This document shows, one piece after another, positions 53,930 through 64,000 of a stretch of 64,000 nt of DNA; position 1 is the first letter of the stretch; every line of letters starts with the position of its first letter. Under the pieces are notes generated by a model that worked only from the letters and a program-made list of their open reading frames with translations, ran no database searches and was not told where the DNA came from. The position numbers were made by a program, and so were the translations under genes. The stretch is from Paracoccus contaminans (GTDB lineage: Bacteria; Pseudomonadota; Alphaproteobacteria; Rhodobacterales; Rhodobacteraceae), in the NCBI RefSeq assembly GCF_002105555.1, contig NZ_CP020612.1, positions 585,001 to 649,000 of the forward strand, in the 5' to 3' direction.

Positions 53930-55113
53930 TGTTCGGCAACCTGCAACCGCAAGCCCCCGACAAGATCCTGGCCCTGATGGGCGAGTTCCGCGCCGACACC
54001 CGGCAGGGCAAGATCGACCTGGGCGTGGGCGTCTACAAGGATCCCACCGGCGTGACCCCGGTGATGCGCGCGGTGAAAGAGGCCGAGCGCCGCATCTGGG
54101 AAGCCGAGACCACCAAGGCCTATACCGCCCTGGGCGGCGAGCCGGCCTATCTGTCCGCGATGAGCCGCCTGGTGCTGGGCGAGACGCTGGATGCCGACCG
54201 CACCGCCGCCCTGTCCACGGTCGGCGGGACCGGCGCGATCCGGCAGGCGCTGGAACTGGCGCGGATCGGCAATCCCGGCCTGACCCTGCACGTGTCCGAT
54301 CCGACCTGGCCGAACCATGTGTCCATGGCGCGCTTTCTGGGCATCCCGGTCGCGGAATACCGCTATTTCGACGAGGCCAGCCGCGGCGTCGATTTCGAGG
54401 GAATGAAGGCCGACATCGGCCGCGCCAGGGCGGGCGATCTGGTCCTGCTGCACGGCTGCTGCCACAATCCCACGGGCGCCAACCTGACGGCGGACCAGTG
54501 GGCCGAGGTGTCGGCGATCCTGGCCCGCACGGGCGCGGTGCCCTTCGTGGACCTGGCCTATCAGGGTTTCGGCGACGGGCTGGACGAGGACGCGGCGGGC
54601 ACCCGCCTGATCGTGGCCAACGCGCCCGAGGCGCTGGTCGCGGCGTCCTGTTCCAAGAACTTCGGCATCTACCGCGAACGCACGGGCGTGCTGCTGGCCA
54701 AGGTCGAGGGGCGGGCGGCGCGCGATCTGGCCGCCGGCACCATGGCCTTCCTGAACCGGCAGACCTATTCCTTCCCGCCCGATCACGGCGCCCGCATCGT
54801 CCAGACGATCCTGGACGACGCCGCCCTGGCCGCCGACTGGAGGGCCGAGCTGGAGGAGGTGCGCCTGGGGATGCTGTCGCTGCGCCGCCAGCTTGCCGGG
54901 GAAATGCGCAGCCTGACGGGCACAAACCGGTTCGACTTCATCGAACATCACCGCGGCATGTTCTCGCGCCTTGGCGCGACGCCCGCGCAGGTGCAGCGGA
55001 TCAGGGATGAGCACGCCATCTACATGGTGGGCGATTCGCGCCTGAACATCGCCGGGCTGAACGAAGGCAGCGTCCCGGTGCTGGCCCGCGCCCTTGTCGA
55101 GGCCGGTGTCTGA
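53929..55113 (+). CDS. aromatic/aspartate aminotransferase (TyrB-like)
   Basis: A fold-type I aminotransferase of 394 residues in the AspC/TyrB subgroup. LGVGVYKDPTG, the WPNHVSMARFLGIP region, HGCCHNPTGANLT, and the PLP lysine in SCSKNFGIYRERTGVL are characteristic. The GDSRLNIAGL end carries the substrate arginine. The choice between aspartate and aromatic amino acids cannot be made from these motifs alone; the coupling to a mercaptopyruvate enzyme suggests a cysteine-aminotransferase role too. It starts by TGATG overlap. Confidence 0.92.
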   Translation: MFGNLQPQAPDKILALMGEFRADTRQGKIDLGVGVYKDPTGVTPVMRAVKEAERRIWEAETTKAYTALGGEPAYLSAMSRLVLGETLDADRTAALSTVGGTGAIRQALELARIGNPGLTLHVSDPTWPNHVSMARFLGIPVAEYRYFDEASRGVDFEGMKADIGRARAGDLVLLHGCCHNPTGANLTADQWAEVSAILARTGAVPFVDLAYQGFGDGLDEDAAGTRLIVANAPEALVAASCSKNFGIYRERTGVLLAKVEGRAARDLAAGTMAFLNRQTYSFPPDHGARIVQTILDDAALAADWRAELEEVRLGMLSLRRQLAGEMRSLTGTNRFDFIEHHRGMFSRLGATPAQVQRIRDEHAIYMVGDSRLNIAGLNEGSVPVLARALVEAGV

Positions 55114-55204
55114 GCGCCGCCAGCGCCCGCGTGCCTTGCCGCCCCGCACCCTGACGGGGCGATGAACCGCTGCGGCAGGGCCGCGGCTGAAGGATGAGAC
55201 AGCG

Positions 55205-56443
55205 ATGTTCTGGATCATGGCGGGTGCGATGATGGTGCTGGTCGGGGGGGCGATCCTGCTGCCCTTCATGCGCCGCGGCGCGGCCCCCGCCCTATCGCCC
55301 GCGGCGTTCGACCTGCGCGTCTATCGCGAACAGCTGCGCGAGGTGGACAGGGACATCGCGCGCGGCGTGCTGGCGCCCGACGACGCCGCGCGGCTGCGCA
55401 CCGAAATCGGCCGCAAGGTGCTGGAGGCCGACCGCGCGCTGACCCGGCAGGCCGCGCCCGATCACCGCGCGCCGCGCGCCGCGATCGCGGCGGCGGCGCT
55501 GGCCGCGCTGCTTGCCGGCAGCGTTGGGGTCTATGCCCGTCTGGGCAGCCCCAGCATGCCCGATCTGCCGCTGGCCGAACGGATCGCGGCGGCAGACCGG
55601 CGCATGGCCGCGCGCCCCCTGCAGGCCGAGGCCGAGGCGGCCGCCCCCGCGCGCCCCCGGCCCCAGCCCCCCGAGGATTATGCCCGCCTTGTCCAGCAGC
55701 TGCGCGATGCCGTGGCCAGGCGGCCGGGCGATGCGCAGGGGCTGGCGCTGCTGGCCGAACACGAGGCGCGGCTTGGCAACCTTGTTGCCGCGCGGCAGGC
55801 GCAGGAAAGCCTGCTGTCCGCCCGCGGCAAGGACGCCACCGCCGAGGATCACGCCCGCCTTGCCGGCCTGATGATCGAGGCCGCCGGGGGCGCCGTCTCG
55901 CGCGAGGCCGAGGCGCAGCTTGGCACGGCGCTCAAGCTCGATCCGCAGAACGGGCAGGCGCATTACCTGCAGGGGCTGATGCTGGCGCAGGGTGACCGCC
56001 CCGACCTTGCCTTTGCGATCTGGCGCAGGCTGGCGGAAACCAGCCGCCCCGATGATCCCTGGATGGAGCCGCTGCGCCGCCTGCTGCCGGACCTGGCCTG
56101 GCTGGCCGGCCATCCGGATTATCAGCTGCCCGGCGGCAATGCGCCCCCCCTGCCCGGTCCCGATGCCGCCGACATGGCCGCAGCCGCCGCGATGACGCCC
56201 GAGCAGCGCCAGCAGATGATCCGCGGCATGGTTACGCAGCTGGAAACCCGCCTCGCCGATCAGGGCGGCGCGCCCGAGGAATGGGCACGCCTGATCACCG
56301 CGCTGGCGCGCCTGGGCGATACCGCCCATGCGCAGGAAATCTGGACCGAGGCGCAGGGCCGCTTTGCCGGCCGCCCCGAGGCGCTGGCGGCGATCGCCGG
56401 GGCCGGCGCCGAGGCCGGGCTGACCGGCACGGCGGCGCCGTGA
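55205..56443 (+). CDS. ccmI: cytochrome c biogenesis protein CcmI
   Basis: Membrane chaperone that holds apocytochrome c for haem attachment by CcmFH. It has 412 residues: an N-terminal helix ([21 protein letters not shown]), a cytoplasmic coiled region ([17 protein letters not shown]), a second helix ([18 protein letters not shown]) and a periplasmic tetratricopeptide-like part. It ends with a GTGA overlap onto ruvX. A strong AAGGATGAGA ribosome site precedes it. ccmF and ccmH are not in the window. Confidence 0.93.
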   Translation: MFWIMAGAMMVLVGGAILLPFMRRGAAPALSPAAFDLRVYREQLREVDRDIARGVLAPDDAARLRTEIGRKVLEADRALTRQAAPDHRAPRAAIAAAALAALLAGSVGVYARLGSPSMPDLPLAERIAAADRRMAARPLQAEAEAAAPARPRPQPPEDYARLVQQLRDAVARRPGDAQGLALLAEHEARLGNLVAARQAQESLLSARGKDATAEDHARLAGLMIEAAGGAVSREAEAQLGTALKLDPQNGQAHYLQGLMLAQGDRPDLAFAIWRRLAETSRPDDPWMEPLRRLLPDLAWLAGHPDYQLPGGNAPPLPGPDAADMAAAAAMTPEQRQQMIRGMVTQLETRLADQGGAPEEWARLITALARLGDTAHAQEIWTEAQGRFAGRPEALAAIAGAGAEAGLTGTAAP

Positions 56444-56907
56444 TCTGCGCGCGCATCGAGGATCTGGCCGGCGCCCTGCCGCCCGCCGGCGCGATCGCGG
56501 GGCTTGATCTGGGCACCAAGACCATCGGCGTTGCGGTCAGCGACGGGCTGCGGCAGATCGCCTCGCCCCTGACGGTCATCCGGCGCGTCAGGTTCACCGC
56601 CGATGCCGCCGCGCTGCTGGATATCGTGGCCGGGCGCGGGCTGGCGGGCATCATCCTCGGCCTGCCTCTGAACATGGACGGCAGCGAAGGGCCGCGCGCG
56701 CAGTCCACCCGCGCCTTTGCCCGCAACCTGGAACGGCTGACGCCGCTGCCGATCGGGTTCTGGGATGAACGGCTGTCCACGGTGGCCGCCGAACGCGCCC
56801 TGCTGGAAGCGGATGCCTCGCGCCGCCGCAGGGCCGCCGTGATCGACCAGGTGGCGGCAGGCTATATCCTGCAGGGCGCGCTCGACCGGCTGCGGTATCT
56901 GGCATGA
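56440..56907 (+). CDS. ruvX: putative Holliday junction resolvase RuvX / pre-16S rRNA nuclease
   Basis: RNase H-fold nuclease of 155 residues, implicated in pre-16S rRNA processing. It opens with a GTG start overlapping the ccmI stop (GTGA). [16 protein letters not shown] is the first catalytic-aspartate strand, [20 protein letters not shown] the middle, and [15 protein letters not shown] holds the second acidic site. The end overlaps the DUF1289 gene by ATGA. The operon ccmI-ruvX-DUF1289 is seen in related genomes. Confidence 0.92.
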   Translation: MICARIEDLAGALPPAGAIAGLDLGTKTIGVAVSDGLRQIASPLTVIRRVRFTADAAALLDIVAGRGLAGIILGLPLNMDGSEGPRAQSTRAFARNLERLTPLPIGFWDERLSTVAAERALLEADASRRRRAAVIDQVAAGYILQGALDRLRYLA

Positions 56908-57104
56908 CCGTCGCCAGCCCCTGCCGCAACATCTGCCAGCTGGATGCGGCACGGCGCCTCTGCCTGGGCTGCCGGCGCACGATCGAGGAAATCGGGCTGT
57001 GGTCACGGATGTCCGACGCCCAGCGCCAGGCGGTGCTGGACCGGCTGGCGGCGCAAACCCGCACAGGGGCATCTGGCGGGCTCGACCCGCAGCCGCGGCT
57101 GTGA
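56904..57104 (+). CDS. DUF1289 family small zinc-motif protein
   Basis: A 66-residue protein. CRNICQLD (two cysteines) and [15 protein letters not shown] (two cysteines) form a likely metal site. Ends in an Arg/Gln-rich tail. The family is small and uncharacterised. Its start overlaps ruvX by ATGA, so the two are coupled in one operon with ccmI. The role is unknown. Confidence 0.88.
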   Translation: MTVASPCRNICQLDAARRLCLGCRRTIEEIGLWSRMSDAQRQAVLDRLAAQTRTGASGGLDPQPRL

Positions 57105-57153
57105 GACCCTGTCCGCGACACCGCCGGACAATGGGCGAGCCGAGGGGGATGCG

Positions 57154-57513
57154 ATGCGCGTGATGGTGCTGGTCAAGGCGACCGAGAACAGCGAGCGGGG
57201 CGAGATGCCCTCGGCCGAACTGCTGGCGGCGATGGGGGCGTTCAACGCGGAATTGGCCGCCGCGGGGGTGATGACCGACGGGGGCGGGCTGCGGCCATCC
57301 TCGGAGGGGCGGCGCATCGCCTTTGACGGCGCAGGCCGGCAGGTGTCGGACGGCCCCTTCGCTCCTGCGTCCGAGCTGGTCGCGGGATACTGGATCTGGA
57401 CTGTGCGCGACATGGAGGAAGCAGGCGCCTGGGCCAGGCGCTGCCCCAACCCGATGCCGGGGCCCAGCGTGCTGGAGCTGCGTCCCCTCTACGAGGAAAC
57501 GGACTTCGGCTGA
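57154..57513 (+). CDS. YciI-like (DGPF domain) protein
   Basis: A 119-residue protein of the YCII/DGPF family. MRVMVLVKATENSE starts the fold; RQVSDGPFAPASELVAGYWIW contains the DGPF signature; VLELRPLYEETDFG ends it. Family members are often fused to or placed near sigma factors, and their function is unclear. GAGGGGGATGCG precedes the ATG. It follows the ccmI-ruvX run by 49 bases and is probably independent. Confidence 0.87.
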   Translation: MRVMVLVKATENSERGEMPSAELLAAMGAFNAELAAAGVMTDGGGLRPSSEGRRIAFDGAGRQVSDGPFAPASELVAGYWIWTVRDMEEAGAWARRCPNPMPGPSVLELRPLYEETDFG

Positions 57514-57558
57514 TGGCGCGGGCTTGCGCGGGGCGCGCGGATTTGGCACGGGCGCGGC

Positions 57559-58686
57559 ATGACCAACGCCGCCGCCCGCCCCGTCACCGCCGCCTATGAG
57601 GCCCGAATCGCCGATGGCCGCCTGATCGGCGATCCGGCCCAGCGCGCCGTGCTGCCGGCGCTTGACGGGCTGGCCGTCGCCATGTCCGCCCCCCCGCCTG
57701 CCGAAAGGTCGGGCGGGCTGATCGGGCGGCTGTTCGGGGCCGCGTCTTCGCCCGCGCCGCAGGCGGGGGCGCCGCGCGGCATCTATCTGTGGGGCGGGGT
57801 CGGGCGCGGCAAGTCGATGCTGATGGACCTGATGATGGACACGGCCCGAACCGGGGCAAAGCGGCGCGTCCATTTCCATGCCTTCATGCAGGAGGTCCAT
57901 GCCGGGCTGAACGCGGCGCGCGCGCGCGGCGATCAGGACGCCGTCCGCCCGGTGGCCGAGGCGATCGCCGCCCGCACGCGGCTGTTCTGCTTTGACGAGA
58001 TGCAGATCACCGACATCGCCGATGCGATGATCGTGGGCCGGCTGTTCCAGGTGCTGTTCGACCGGGGCGTGTCGGTCGTCACCACCTCGAACCGACCGCC
58101 CGAGGATCTGTACAAGGACGGGCTTAACCGGGCGCTGTTCCTGCCCTTCATCGACCTGATCCGCGAGCGGATGCAGGTCCTGCGGCTGGGCAGCGAACGC
58201 GACTATCGGCAGGACCGGATGCAGGGCGGACAGGTCTGGTTTTCACCCGATGACGCGGCGGCGCGGCGGGCGCTGGACGGCATATGGGACGAGCTGACCG
58301 GCGGGGCCGAGCCCGCCCCGCGCGTGCTGGCCGTGGGGGGGCGGCAGCTGGGCATCCCGGCCGCGGGCCGGGTGGGGCGCAGCAGCTTTGCCGATCTGTG
58401 CGGCCAGCCGCTTGGCCCGGCCGACTATCTTGCCATCGCCGATGCCTTCGACACCCTGATCCTTGACGCCATACCGCGGCTTGGCCCGCAGAACCATGAT
58501 CAGGCGCGGCGCTTCGTGACGCTGATCGACGCGCTTTACGAGGCGCGCGTGCGCCTGATCGCCAGCGCCGCCGACGCGCCCGAACAGCTGTATGCCACCG
58601 GCCGCGGCAGTTTCGAGTTTGAGCGCACCGCCAGCCGCCTGCAGGAAATGCGCGATGCCGGCTGGGGGACAGTGCCGGCGGGCTGA
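57559..58686 (+). CDS. zapE: cell division ATPase ZapE (AFG1-like)
   Basis: P-loop ATPase that destabilises FtsZ rings in E. coli and acts as AFG1-like mitochondrial ATPase in eukaryotes. It has 375 residues. IYLWGGVGRGKSMLMDLMMD is Walker A, RLFCFDEMQITDIADAMIVG is Walker B with the acid, and VVTTSNRPPEDLYKDGLNR is the sensor region. It is convergent with folC. No other divisome gene is near. Confidence 0.94.
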   Translation: MTNAAARPVTAAYEARIADGRLIGDPAQRAVLPALDGLAVAMSAPPPAERSGGLIGRLFGAASSPAPQAGAPRGIYLWGGVGRGKSMLMDLMMDTARTGAKRRVHFHAFMQEVHAGLNAARARGDQDAVRPVAEAIAARTRLFCFDEMQITDIADAMIVGRLFQVLFDRGVSVVTTSNRPPEDLYKDGLNRALFLPFIDLIRERMQVLRLGSERDYRQDRMQGGQVWFSPDDAAARRALDGIWDELTGGAEPAPRVLAVGGRQLGIPAAGRVGRSSFADLCGQPLGPADYLAIADAFDTLILDAIPRLGPQNHDQARRFVTLIDALYEARVRLIASAADAPEQLYATGRGSFEFERTASRLQEMRDAGWGTVPAG

Positions 58687-58803
58687 CAAGGCCGCGGCCC
58701 GCGCCATGCGCCCCACGCCGCGCGGCGATGGCCGGCGCCCTGCCCCCGCGGCATTGGCAGAGGCGCGCCTGGCGGCCGCATCCGCGGCGCCAGGGCGGGC
58801 GCG

Positions 58804-60075
58804 TCAGCCGTTTTCGCGCAGAACACGGCCCGCGAGGTAAAGCGAGCCGCAGATCAGCAGCCGCGATCCGGGATGATCGGCGGCCAGCCGGGCGATGGCG
58901 GCGGCGGTATCGGGTGCGATCTGCGCCGGGATCGCGGCCTGCGCGGCTGCCTCGGCCGTCGCCTCGGCCGGCAGGGTGTTCGCCTCGCCCGGAATCGCCA
59001 CGGCCGTCAGGCTCGCGGCGACCGCGGCAAGGGGGCGCATGTAACCCGCCACATCCTTGGTGTTCAGCATCCCGCAGACCAGATGGGTCGGCTTGGGCGG
59101 CATCGCGGCGAGCGTCGCCGCCACCGCCTGCCCGCCCGCGGGATTGTGGCCCCCGTCGAGCCACAGCTCGCAGGCCCCCGCGGCCTCGACCAGCGGGCCG
59201 CGGGTCAGCCGCTGCATCCGTGCGGGCCAATCCACCCCCGTCAGCGCCGCCGCAGCCTCGGCCCTGCCGAAACCCAGCTCGCGCAGACAGGCGGTCGCGG
59301 TGGCGGCATTATCGATCTGATGGGGGCCGGGCAGGGCCGGCAGGGGCAGGTCGAGCAGGCCCCGTTCATCCTGAAAGACCAGCGAATCACCCTCGCGCTG
59401 GGCGGTCCAGTGCTGGCCCGCCGCCGACAGGCGGCAGCCCAGCCGCAGTGCCTGCCGTTCGATCACGGCCAGGGCGGCATCGTCCTGGCGCGCCACCACG
59501 CAGGGCACGCCGCGTTTGAGGATGCCCGCCTTTTCACCGGCGATCTCGGCCAGCGTCTCGCCCAGATACTGGGTGTGATCGATGCTGACCGGGGTGATGA
59601 CGCATAGCCGGGGGCGCCGGACGACATTCGTGGCATCCAGCCGCCCGCCAAGGCCGACCTCAAGCAGGGTATAATCCGCCGGCACCCGCGAAAAGGCCAG
59701 AAAGGCCGCCGCCGTCGTCACCTCGAAGAAGGTGATGGGGCGGCCGTCATTCACCCGCTCGACCTCGGCCAGCATGTCCGCCAGCAGGGCGTCCGAGATC
59801 AGCGTGCCCGCCAGCCGGATGCGTTCGTTGAAATAGGCCAGATGCGGCGAGGTATAGGCGTGAACCCGCAGCCCGGCCGATTCCAGCCCGGCGCGGATAT
59901 AGGCCTGGGTTGATCCCTTGCCGTTCGTGCCCGCCACATGCACCACGGGCGGAATGCGGTCCTGCGGATCGCCCAGATCGGCCAACAGGGCCGACAGGCG
60001 GTCGAGCGAGAGGTCTATGACCTTGGGATGCAGCCGCGTCAGGCGATCGAGAATCACGTCGGTCGCCGCGCTCAC
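58804..60075 (-). CDS. folC: bifunctional folylpolyglutamate synthase / dihydrofolate synthase
   Basis: Joins glutamate to dihydropteroate and then adds glutamates to folates. It has 423 residues. The P-loop is [31 protein letters not shown] and [16 protein letters not shown] are the folate-binding and metal sites. [10 protein letters not shown] lies near the end. It starts at a GTG overlapping the accD stop (GTGA). This accD-folC pairing is common in many bacteria. Confidence 0.95.
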   Translation of the reverse strand: MSAATDVILDRLTRLHPKVIDLSLDRLSALLADLGDPQDRIPPVVHVAGTNGKGSTQAYIRAGLESAGLRVHAYTSPHLAYFNERIRLAGTLISDALLADMLAEVERVNDGRPITFFEVTTAAAFLAFSRVPADYTLLEVGLGGRLDATNVVRRPRLCVITPVSIDHTQYLGETLAEIAGEKAGILKRGVPCVVARQDDAALAVIERQALRLGCRLSAAGQHWTAQREGDSLVFQDERGLLDLPLPALPGPHQIDNAATATACLRELGFGRAEAAAALTGVDWPARMQRLTRGPLVEAAGACELWLDGGHNPAGGQAVAATLAAMPPKPTHLVCGMLNTKDVAGYMRPLAAVAASLTAVAIPGEANTLPAEATAEAAAQAAIPAQIAPDTAAAIARLAADHPGSRLLICGSLYLAGRVLRENG

Positions 60076-61022
60076 GCCGGGCCGGCCTCGGGCGAGGGTT
60101 GATCCTCGGGATGGGTGTCAGGGATCGAGACGGGGATGACACCCGGCGCCGGCAGGTCGGCGACGATGGGCGCGGACTGGCGCGTCAGCATCCGCAGGAT
60201 CGACACGAGTTCCTCGCGCAGCTTCTTGCGGTGGGTGACGCGGTCCAGCATCCCGTGTTCCAACAGGTATTCGGCGCGCTGGAATCCCTCGGGCAGCTTT
60301 TCGCGGATGGTCTGTTCGATCACCCGCGGGCCGGCAAAGCAGATCAGGGCGTTCGGCTCGGCGATCTGCACATCGCCCAGCATCGCATAGCTGGCGGTGA
60401 CGCCGCCGGTTGTCGGATGGGTCAGCACGACGACATAGGGCAGCCCCGCCTCTTTCAGCATCTGCACGGCGACCGTGGTGCGCGGCATCTGCATCAGCGA
60501 CAGGATGCCTTCCTGCATCCGCGCGCCGCCCGCGGCCGAGAACAGCACCAAGGGGCGTTTGAGGGCCACGGCGCGCTGCGCGGCGGCCAGGATGGCGTTG
60601 CCGACATACATCCCCATCGAGCCGCCCATGAAGCTGAAATCCTGCGCCGCCGCGACGATCGGGGTGCGCCCCATCTCGCCCTCGGCGACCAGCATCGCCT
60701 CCTTCTCGCCCGTGGCCTTCTGCGCGGCCTTCAGCCGGTCGGGATATTTCTTCTGGTCGCGAAAGCCCAAGGGATCGGCAAGCGGCTCGGGCACCTTGAC
60801 CTCCGAGAACACGCCCCCGTCGAACAGCGCGGTGAAGCGGGCGCGGGGCGTGATGGGCAGGTGGTGATCGCAGTTGGTGCAGACATTCAGGTTGTCGGCC
60901 AGTTCGCGGTGGAACAGCATCGTCCCGCATTCCGAGCACTTGGTCCACAGGTTCTCGGGCACCTCGCGGCGCGAGAACAGCGAATTGATGCGCGGGCGCA
61001 CATAGTTCGTGATCCAGTTCAT
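60072..61022 (-). CDS. accD: acetyl-CoA carboxylase carboxyltransferase subunit beta
   Basis: Transfers carboxyl from biotin to acetyl-CoA with AccA, giving malonyl-CoA for fatty-acid synthesis. It has 316 residues. The zinc finger has CSECG and CTNCD (Cys29, Cys32, Cys48, Cys51). The oxyanion and CoA-binding segments are [17 protein letters not shown] and [18 protein letters not shown]. It precedes folC with an overlap. The upstream gap, where trpB often lies in related genomes, is GC-rich and has no recognisable gene. Confidence 0.96.
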   Translation of the reverse strand: MNWITNYVRPRINSLFSRREVPENLWTKCSECGTMLFHRELADNLNVCTNCDHHLPITPRARFTALFDGGVFSEVKVPEPLADPLGFRDQKKYPDRLKAAQKATGEKEAMLVAEGEMGRTPIVAAAQDFSFMGGSMGMYVGNAILAAAQRAVALKRPLVLFSAAGGARMQEGILSLMQMPRTTVAVQMLKEAGLPYVVVLTHPTTGGVTASYAMLGDVQIAEPNALICFAGPRVIEQTIREKLPEGFQRAEYLLEHGMLDRVTHRKKLREELVSILRMLTRQSAPIVADLPAPGVIPVSIPDTHPEDQPSPEAGPA

Positions 61023-61341
61023 CGGGCAAGCCTCGCGATCGGCAATCCGCCGGTCAGATAGGCGGCGCAGACGGCGAATGCAATCGCCGTGCCGACAGGG
61101 GGGCGGCCCCGCACCCGCCCCGCCGGCCGGCCCGGCCGTGTTCCTCGGCCCATGGCCGCTGCTGCCCTGCCGGCACCGGCAGGCGCCCCGCCGCAGGAAA
61201 GGCCGCGGCCCCGCGGCCGGCCGGGCATCCGGCCCGGCGGGCCGGACGGGGCGGCTGGATGGATGTCAGGCCGATCTGGCGGCGCCATCGGCCCCATGGG
61301 CGGGCGGGCCGCCCCTGCCCGCCAGGCCCGCCTTTGCGCCC
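61023..61341. other. unannotated gap between accD and a CAP lipoprotein gene
   Basis: This 319-base gap is extremely GC-rich, with several short inverted repeats such as GGCCGGCCGGG and GGCCCATGGGC-type pieces. Minus-strand frames are open through it but match nothing I recognise, and the codon use looks random. It presumably holds the accD promoter. I saw no good -35/-10 pair. Confidence 0.4.
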
Positions 61342-61947
61342 TCAGCGCGGCTGGGCATAGATCGTCGTCCAATAGGTCGTCTTGCCATCCGCGCCCGAGG
61401 CATGGCCGATGCCCATATGCCTGAGGCCGGGCCGCACGATGTTGACCAGATGCAGGGGCGAGCTGCCCCATTCCGCCAGCACCCGCCCTATGTCCATGCG
61501 CCCGGCCGCGATGTTTTCGGTCGTGACGGCCGGGCGGTATCCCGCAGCCTTGAGACGCGGTCCGGGGCGGCCGCCGCTTTGGCTGACATGGGTCATGGTG
61601 CCGCGGCGGGCCATTTCGCAGGCCTGCTGTTCGGCGACGCGCTGCAGCGTGGGGTGGGTGGCCACCGGCGGCTGCCCCCTGTCGCGCCGCGCCGCGTTCG
61701 CCGCCGCGGCGGCGGCCGCAGCCTCGGCGGGCGCGGTGCGCGGGCAGGCTGCCTGCCCTGCGGATGCGATCAGCAGATCTCCATGCCCATCCGTGCGGAC
61801 ATAGCCGCGCGGCAGGCCGAGCGGCGCCTTTCCCCCGGCGGCAGGCGGCGGCGCCGGGGCGGGGCCGGCGCAAGCCGCCAGCATCGCCGCCGCCAGCAGC
61901 CCCGCGCAAGCCGGCATGACCGCTCGCCTGGAAACCGTTTTTCTCAT
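61342..61947 (-). CDS. CAP-domain (SCP/PR-1-like) lipoprotein
   Basis: A secreted protein of 201 residues, second CAP lipoprotein in the window. The signal ends in LAAC (MLAACAG). A proline/alanine-rich linker follows. The CAP domain has RVAEQQACEMARRG, MTHVSQSGGRPGPRLKAAGY and TTENIAAG, with WGSSPLHLVNIV later. It differs from the copy at 13717 in linker and loop sequences and is longer. Role unknown. It lies between accD and ilvD, divergent from ilvD across about 190 bases. Confidence 0.87.
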   Translation of the reverse strand: MRKTVSRRAVMPACAGLLAAAMLAACAGPAPAPPPAAGGKAPLGLPRGYVRTDGHGDLLIASAGQAACPRTAPAEAAAAAAAANAARRDRGQPPVATHPTLQRVAEQQACEMARRGTMTHVSQSGGRPGPRLKAAGYRPAVTTENIAAGRMDIGRVLAEWGSSPLHLVNIVRPGLRHMGIGHASGADGKTTYWTTIYAQPR

Positions 61948-62138
61948 GGGCCGTCCTCATTCCTGTAATCGGGCTTGCATGGTGCGGCGCGCCCGATCGT
62001 CACCGGGCGAAGGGGCAGGCCTGGCCCGGCCAAGCTAGCGGACGGCGGTTGAGAAATCCTTAAATCCGCTGGGCCGAGCCTTGCTCTTGCCGCCCCACGG
62101 CACGCGGATTATGCCCAAGGCAGCCAAAGGGGACAGCC

Positions 62139-63872
62139 ATGCAGAACACGCGCTTCGACAAGTCGAAACTGCCCAGCCGCCATGTGACCGAGGGGCCGGC
62201 CCGTGCCGCGCATCGCAGCTATCTCTATGCGATGGGCGTGACCGAGGAGGAGATCCACCAGCCGCTGGTGGGCGTGGCCACCTGCTGGAACGAGGCCGCC
62301 CCCTGCAATATCGCGCTGAACCGGCAGGCTCAGGTCGTCAAGATGGGCGTCAAGCGCGGCGGCGGCACGCCGCGCGAGTTCACCACCATCACCGTCACCG
62401 ACGGCATCGCCATGGGGCACGAGGGGATGCGCTCGTCGCTGGCGTCGCGCGACGCGATCGCGGACACGGTCGAGCTGACCATGCGCGGGCATTGCTATGA
62501 CGCGCTGGTGGGGCTGGCGGGCTGTGACAAGTCGCTGCCCGGCATGATGATGGCGATGATCCGCCTGAACGTGCCGTCGGTGTTCATCTATGGCGGCTCG
62601 ATCCTGCCTGGCCGCTATCAGGGCCGCGACATCACCGTGCAGGACATGTTCGAGGCGGCCGGCAAGCACGCCGCCGGGCTGATTTCCGATGCCGAACTGG
62701 ACATGATGGAGCGGGTGGCCTGCCCGTCCTCGGGCGCCTGCGGGGCGCAGTACACCGCCAACACCATGGCCTGCGTGTCCGAGGCGATCGGGCTGGCGCT
62801 GCTGAACAGCTCGGGCGCGCCGGCGCCCTATGAATCGCGCGACCAGTTCTGCGACGCCTCGGGTTTCGCGGTGATGAACCTGATCGAAAAGAACATCCGC
62901 GCCCGCGACATCGTCACCCGCAAGTCGCTGGAAAACGCCGCCCGCGTCGTCGCCTGCACGGGCGGGTCGACCAATGGCGGGCTGCATCTGCCCGCGATGG
63001 CGCATGAGGCGGGGATCGATTTCGACCTGTTCGACGTCTGCGACATCTTCAAGGACACCCCCTATTTCGTGAACCTGCGCCCGGGCGGGGAATATGTCGC
63101 GAAAGACCTGTACGAGGTCGGCGGCATCCCGGTGGTGATGAAGGAACTGGCCAAGGCCGGGCTGCTGCATCTAGACTGCATGACCGCATCGGGCCGCACC
63201 CTGGGCGAGGAACTGGACCAGATCCGCGGCGAGCCGGACGGCCGCGTCATTCATCCGGTCGCAACGCCGCTGACCCCGACCGGCGGCGTTGTCGGCCTGA
63301 AAGGCAACCTTGCCCCCGACGGGGCGATCGTGAAGGTCGCCGGGATGAGCGCGGCCGAACAGGTGTTCACCGGCCCCGCCCGCGTCTTTGAATGCGAGGA
63401 GGACGCCTTTGCCGCCGTGCAGGCCCGCAGCTACAAGGAAGGCGAGGTCATCGTGATCCGCAACGAAGGCCCCGCCGGCGGGCCGGGCATGCGCGAGATG
63501 CTGGCCACCACCGCTGCCCTGTCGGGACAGGGCATGGGCAAGAAGGTCGCGTTGATCACCGACGGGCGCTTTTCGGGCGCCACGCGCGGCTTCTGCGTCG
63601 GCCATGTCGGACCCGAGGCCGCCCATGGGGGGCCGATCGCGCTGGTGCGCGATGGTGACATCATCACCCTGGATGCGGTGAACGGCACCATATCGGTCGA
63701 TGTCAGCGAGGATGAACTGGCCGCCCGCAAGGCCGCCTGGGCGGGGCCGCGCCCGACCGACTATGCCTCGGGCGCCTTGTGGAAATATGCGCGGCTGGTG
63801 GGCGTTGCCCGCTATGGGGCGGTCACCCATCCCGGCGCCAAGGCCGAAACCCACATCTACATGGACCAGTGA
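62139..63872 (+). CDS. ilvD: dihydroxy-acid dehydratase
   Basis: An Fe-S enzyme that dehydrates dihydroxy acids to 2-oxo acids in valine, leucine and isoleucine synthesis. It has 577 residues. The cluster and metal cysteines lie in [21 protein letters not shown] and the [14 protein letters not shown] segment. The long [16 protein letters not shown] region and the ending [18 protein letters not shown] are IlvD landmarks. It starts [10 protein letters not shown] and is divergent from the CAP gene. A short unknown gene follows 25 bases later. Confidence 0.97.
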   Translation: MQNTRFDKSKLPSRHVTEGPARAAHRSYLYAMGVTEEEIHQPLVGVATCWNEAAPCNIALNRQAQVVKMGVKRGGGTPREFTTITVTDGIAMGHEGMRSSLASRDAIADTVELTMRGHCYDALVGLAGCDKSLPGMMMAMIRLNVPSVFIYGGSILPGRYQGRDITVQDMFEAAGKHAAGLISDAELDMMERVACPSSGACGAQYTANTMACVSEAIGLALLNSSGAPAPYESRDQFCDASGFAVMNLIEKNIRARDIVTRKSLENAARVVACTGGSTNGGLHLPAMAHEAGIDFDLFDVCDIFKDTPYFVNLRPGGEYVAKDLYEVGGIPVVMKELAKAGLLHLDCMTASGRTLGEELDQIRGEPDGRVIHPVATPLTPTGGVVGLKGNLAPDGAIVKVAGMSAAEQVFTGPARVFECEEDAFAAVQARSYKEGEVIVIRNEGPAGGPGMREMLATTAALSGQGMGKKVALITDGRFSGATRGFCVGHVGPEAAHGGPIALVRDGDIITLDAVNGTISVDVSEDELAARKAAWAGPRPTDYASGALWKYARLVGVARYGAVTHPGAKAETHIYMDQ

Positions 63873-63897
63873 CCCCGGGCCAAAGGAAAGGCGTGAC

Positions 63898-64000
63898 ATG
63901 GCGATCCGACCCCGCCGCTGGATCAGGAACAGGTGGCGCCGCCATGCGCTTGAGGAATGGCTGCGGCTGGAGGGCGAGGCAGGACGGATGCCCCTGCGCC
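63898..64000 (+). CDS. start of an unknown gene, cut by the window end
   Basis: 34 codons are visible: MAIRPRRWIRNRWRRHALEE and a continuation LRLEGEAGRM. It is rich in Arg and Trp and has no recognisable family. AAAGGAAAGG is a good ribosome binding site, and it begins 25 bases after the ilvD stop on the same strand. It could be a small basic protein or the N-terminus of a longer one. Confidence 0.55.
   Translation, partial: MAIRPRRWIRNRWRRHALEEWLRLEGEAGRMPLR

Noticed and set aside
61019-61960. Minus-strand ORF whose end ([16 protein letters not shown]) looks membrane-like, between the CAP gene and accD
   Set aside because: Most of its length is low-complexity and overlaps the CAP lipoprotein in another frame; no start or family match.
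1-64000. tRNA, rRNA, tmRNA, CRISPR or prophage signals
   Set aside because: I looked for T-loop-like sequences, repeat-spacer arrays, integrases and transposases and saw none. A covariance-model search would be the decisive test.

Overview
The window is a very GC-rich, densely coded chromosomal segment of an alphaproteobacterium, most likely a Paracoccus-like member of the Rhodobacteraceae. This rests on the RNase E with an acidic insert in its S1 domain, an IscR with a single cysteine, a DctB/DctD-type pair whose regulator lacks GAFTGA, a CcmI/RuvX/DUF1289 run, and an accD-folC pair. Nearly all of it is core housekeeping. I found no tRNA, rRNA, CRISPR array, insertion sequence, prophage or defence island. 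Many genes overlap by ATGA, GTGA or TGATG, so translational coupling is common.

Layout. 1-5 kb: rplM (partial), a crotonase-fold protein, ccdA, rne. 5-9.3 kb: DctD-like regulator, DctB-like kinase, purQ. 9.4-13 kb: a small EamA protein, icd, a YcnI/DUF1775-DUF2946 pair, an alpha/beta hydrolase. 13-16.3 kb: iscR, a CAP lipoprotein, an L,D-transpeptidase. 15.1-21 kb: a tightly coupled minus-strand operon of hsp33, a CoA-type Nudix hydrolase, cca, an ABC exporter and an RlmD-type methyltransferase. 21-28 kb: hemH with a methyltransferase, comF, arfB, a Nudix hydrolase, a phosphate transporter, a stand-alone RAM-domain protein, a MATE exporter. 28-32.5 kb: fmt followed by three peptide deformylase genes, then a MalY/PatB aminotransferase and a second L,D-transpeptidase. 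32.6-39.1 kb: hrpB, ycjX, a YcjF-like gene, pgsA, moaD, moaE. 39-45 kb: an AsnC/Lrp regulator divergent from an ornithine decarboxylase-like enzyme, metF divergent from metR, DUF4126, an inositol monophosphatase, a DMT permease. 45-52.5 kb: a lytic transglycosylase with an Ala/Pro tail, dapA, a HisC-like aminotransferase, a ThDP enzyme, smpB. 52.5-64 kb: DUF1810, a mercaptopyruvate sulfurtransferase with an aromatic aminotransferase, ccmI-ruvX-DUF1289, a YciI-like protein, zapE, folC-accD, a CAP lipoprotein, ilvD and the start of an unknown gene.

The most unusual signals are: (1) a dispersed G/C palindromic repeat with an AAATATCC tail, mostly at gene ends but with one copy read in frame inside cca; (2) fmt followed by three deformylase genes, one with HQIDH in place of HExxH and no EGCLS cysteine; (3) a DctD-like AAA+ regulator without GAFTGA; (4) an IscR with no three-cysteine motif and no suf genes after it; (5) a Nudix gene whose N-terminus lies in another frame across a G tract; (6) an Ala/Pro tail on a lytic transglycosylase. 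I did not find a clearly novel multi-gene system.
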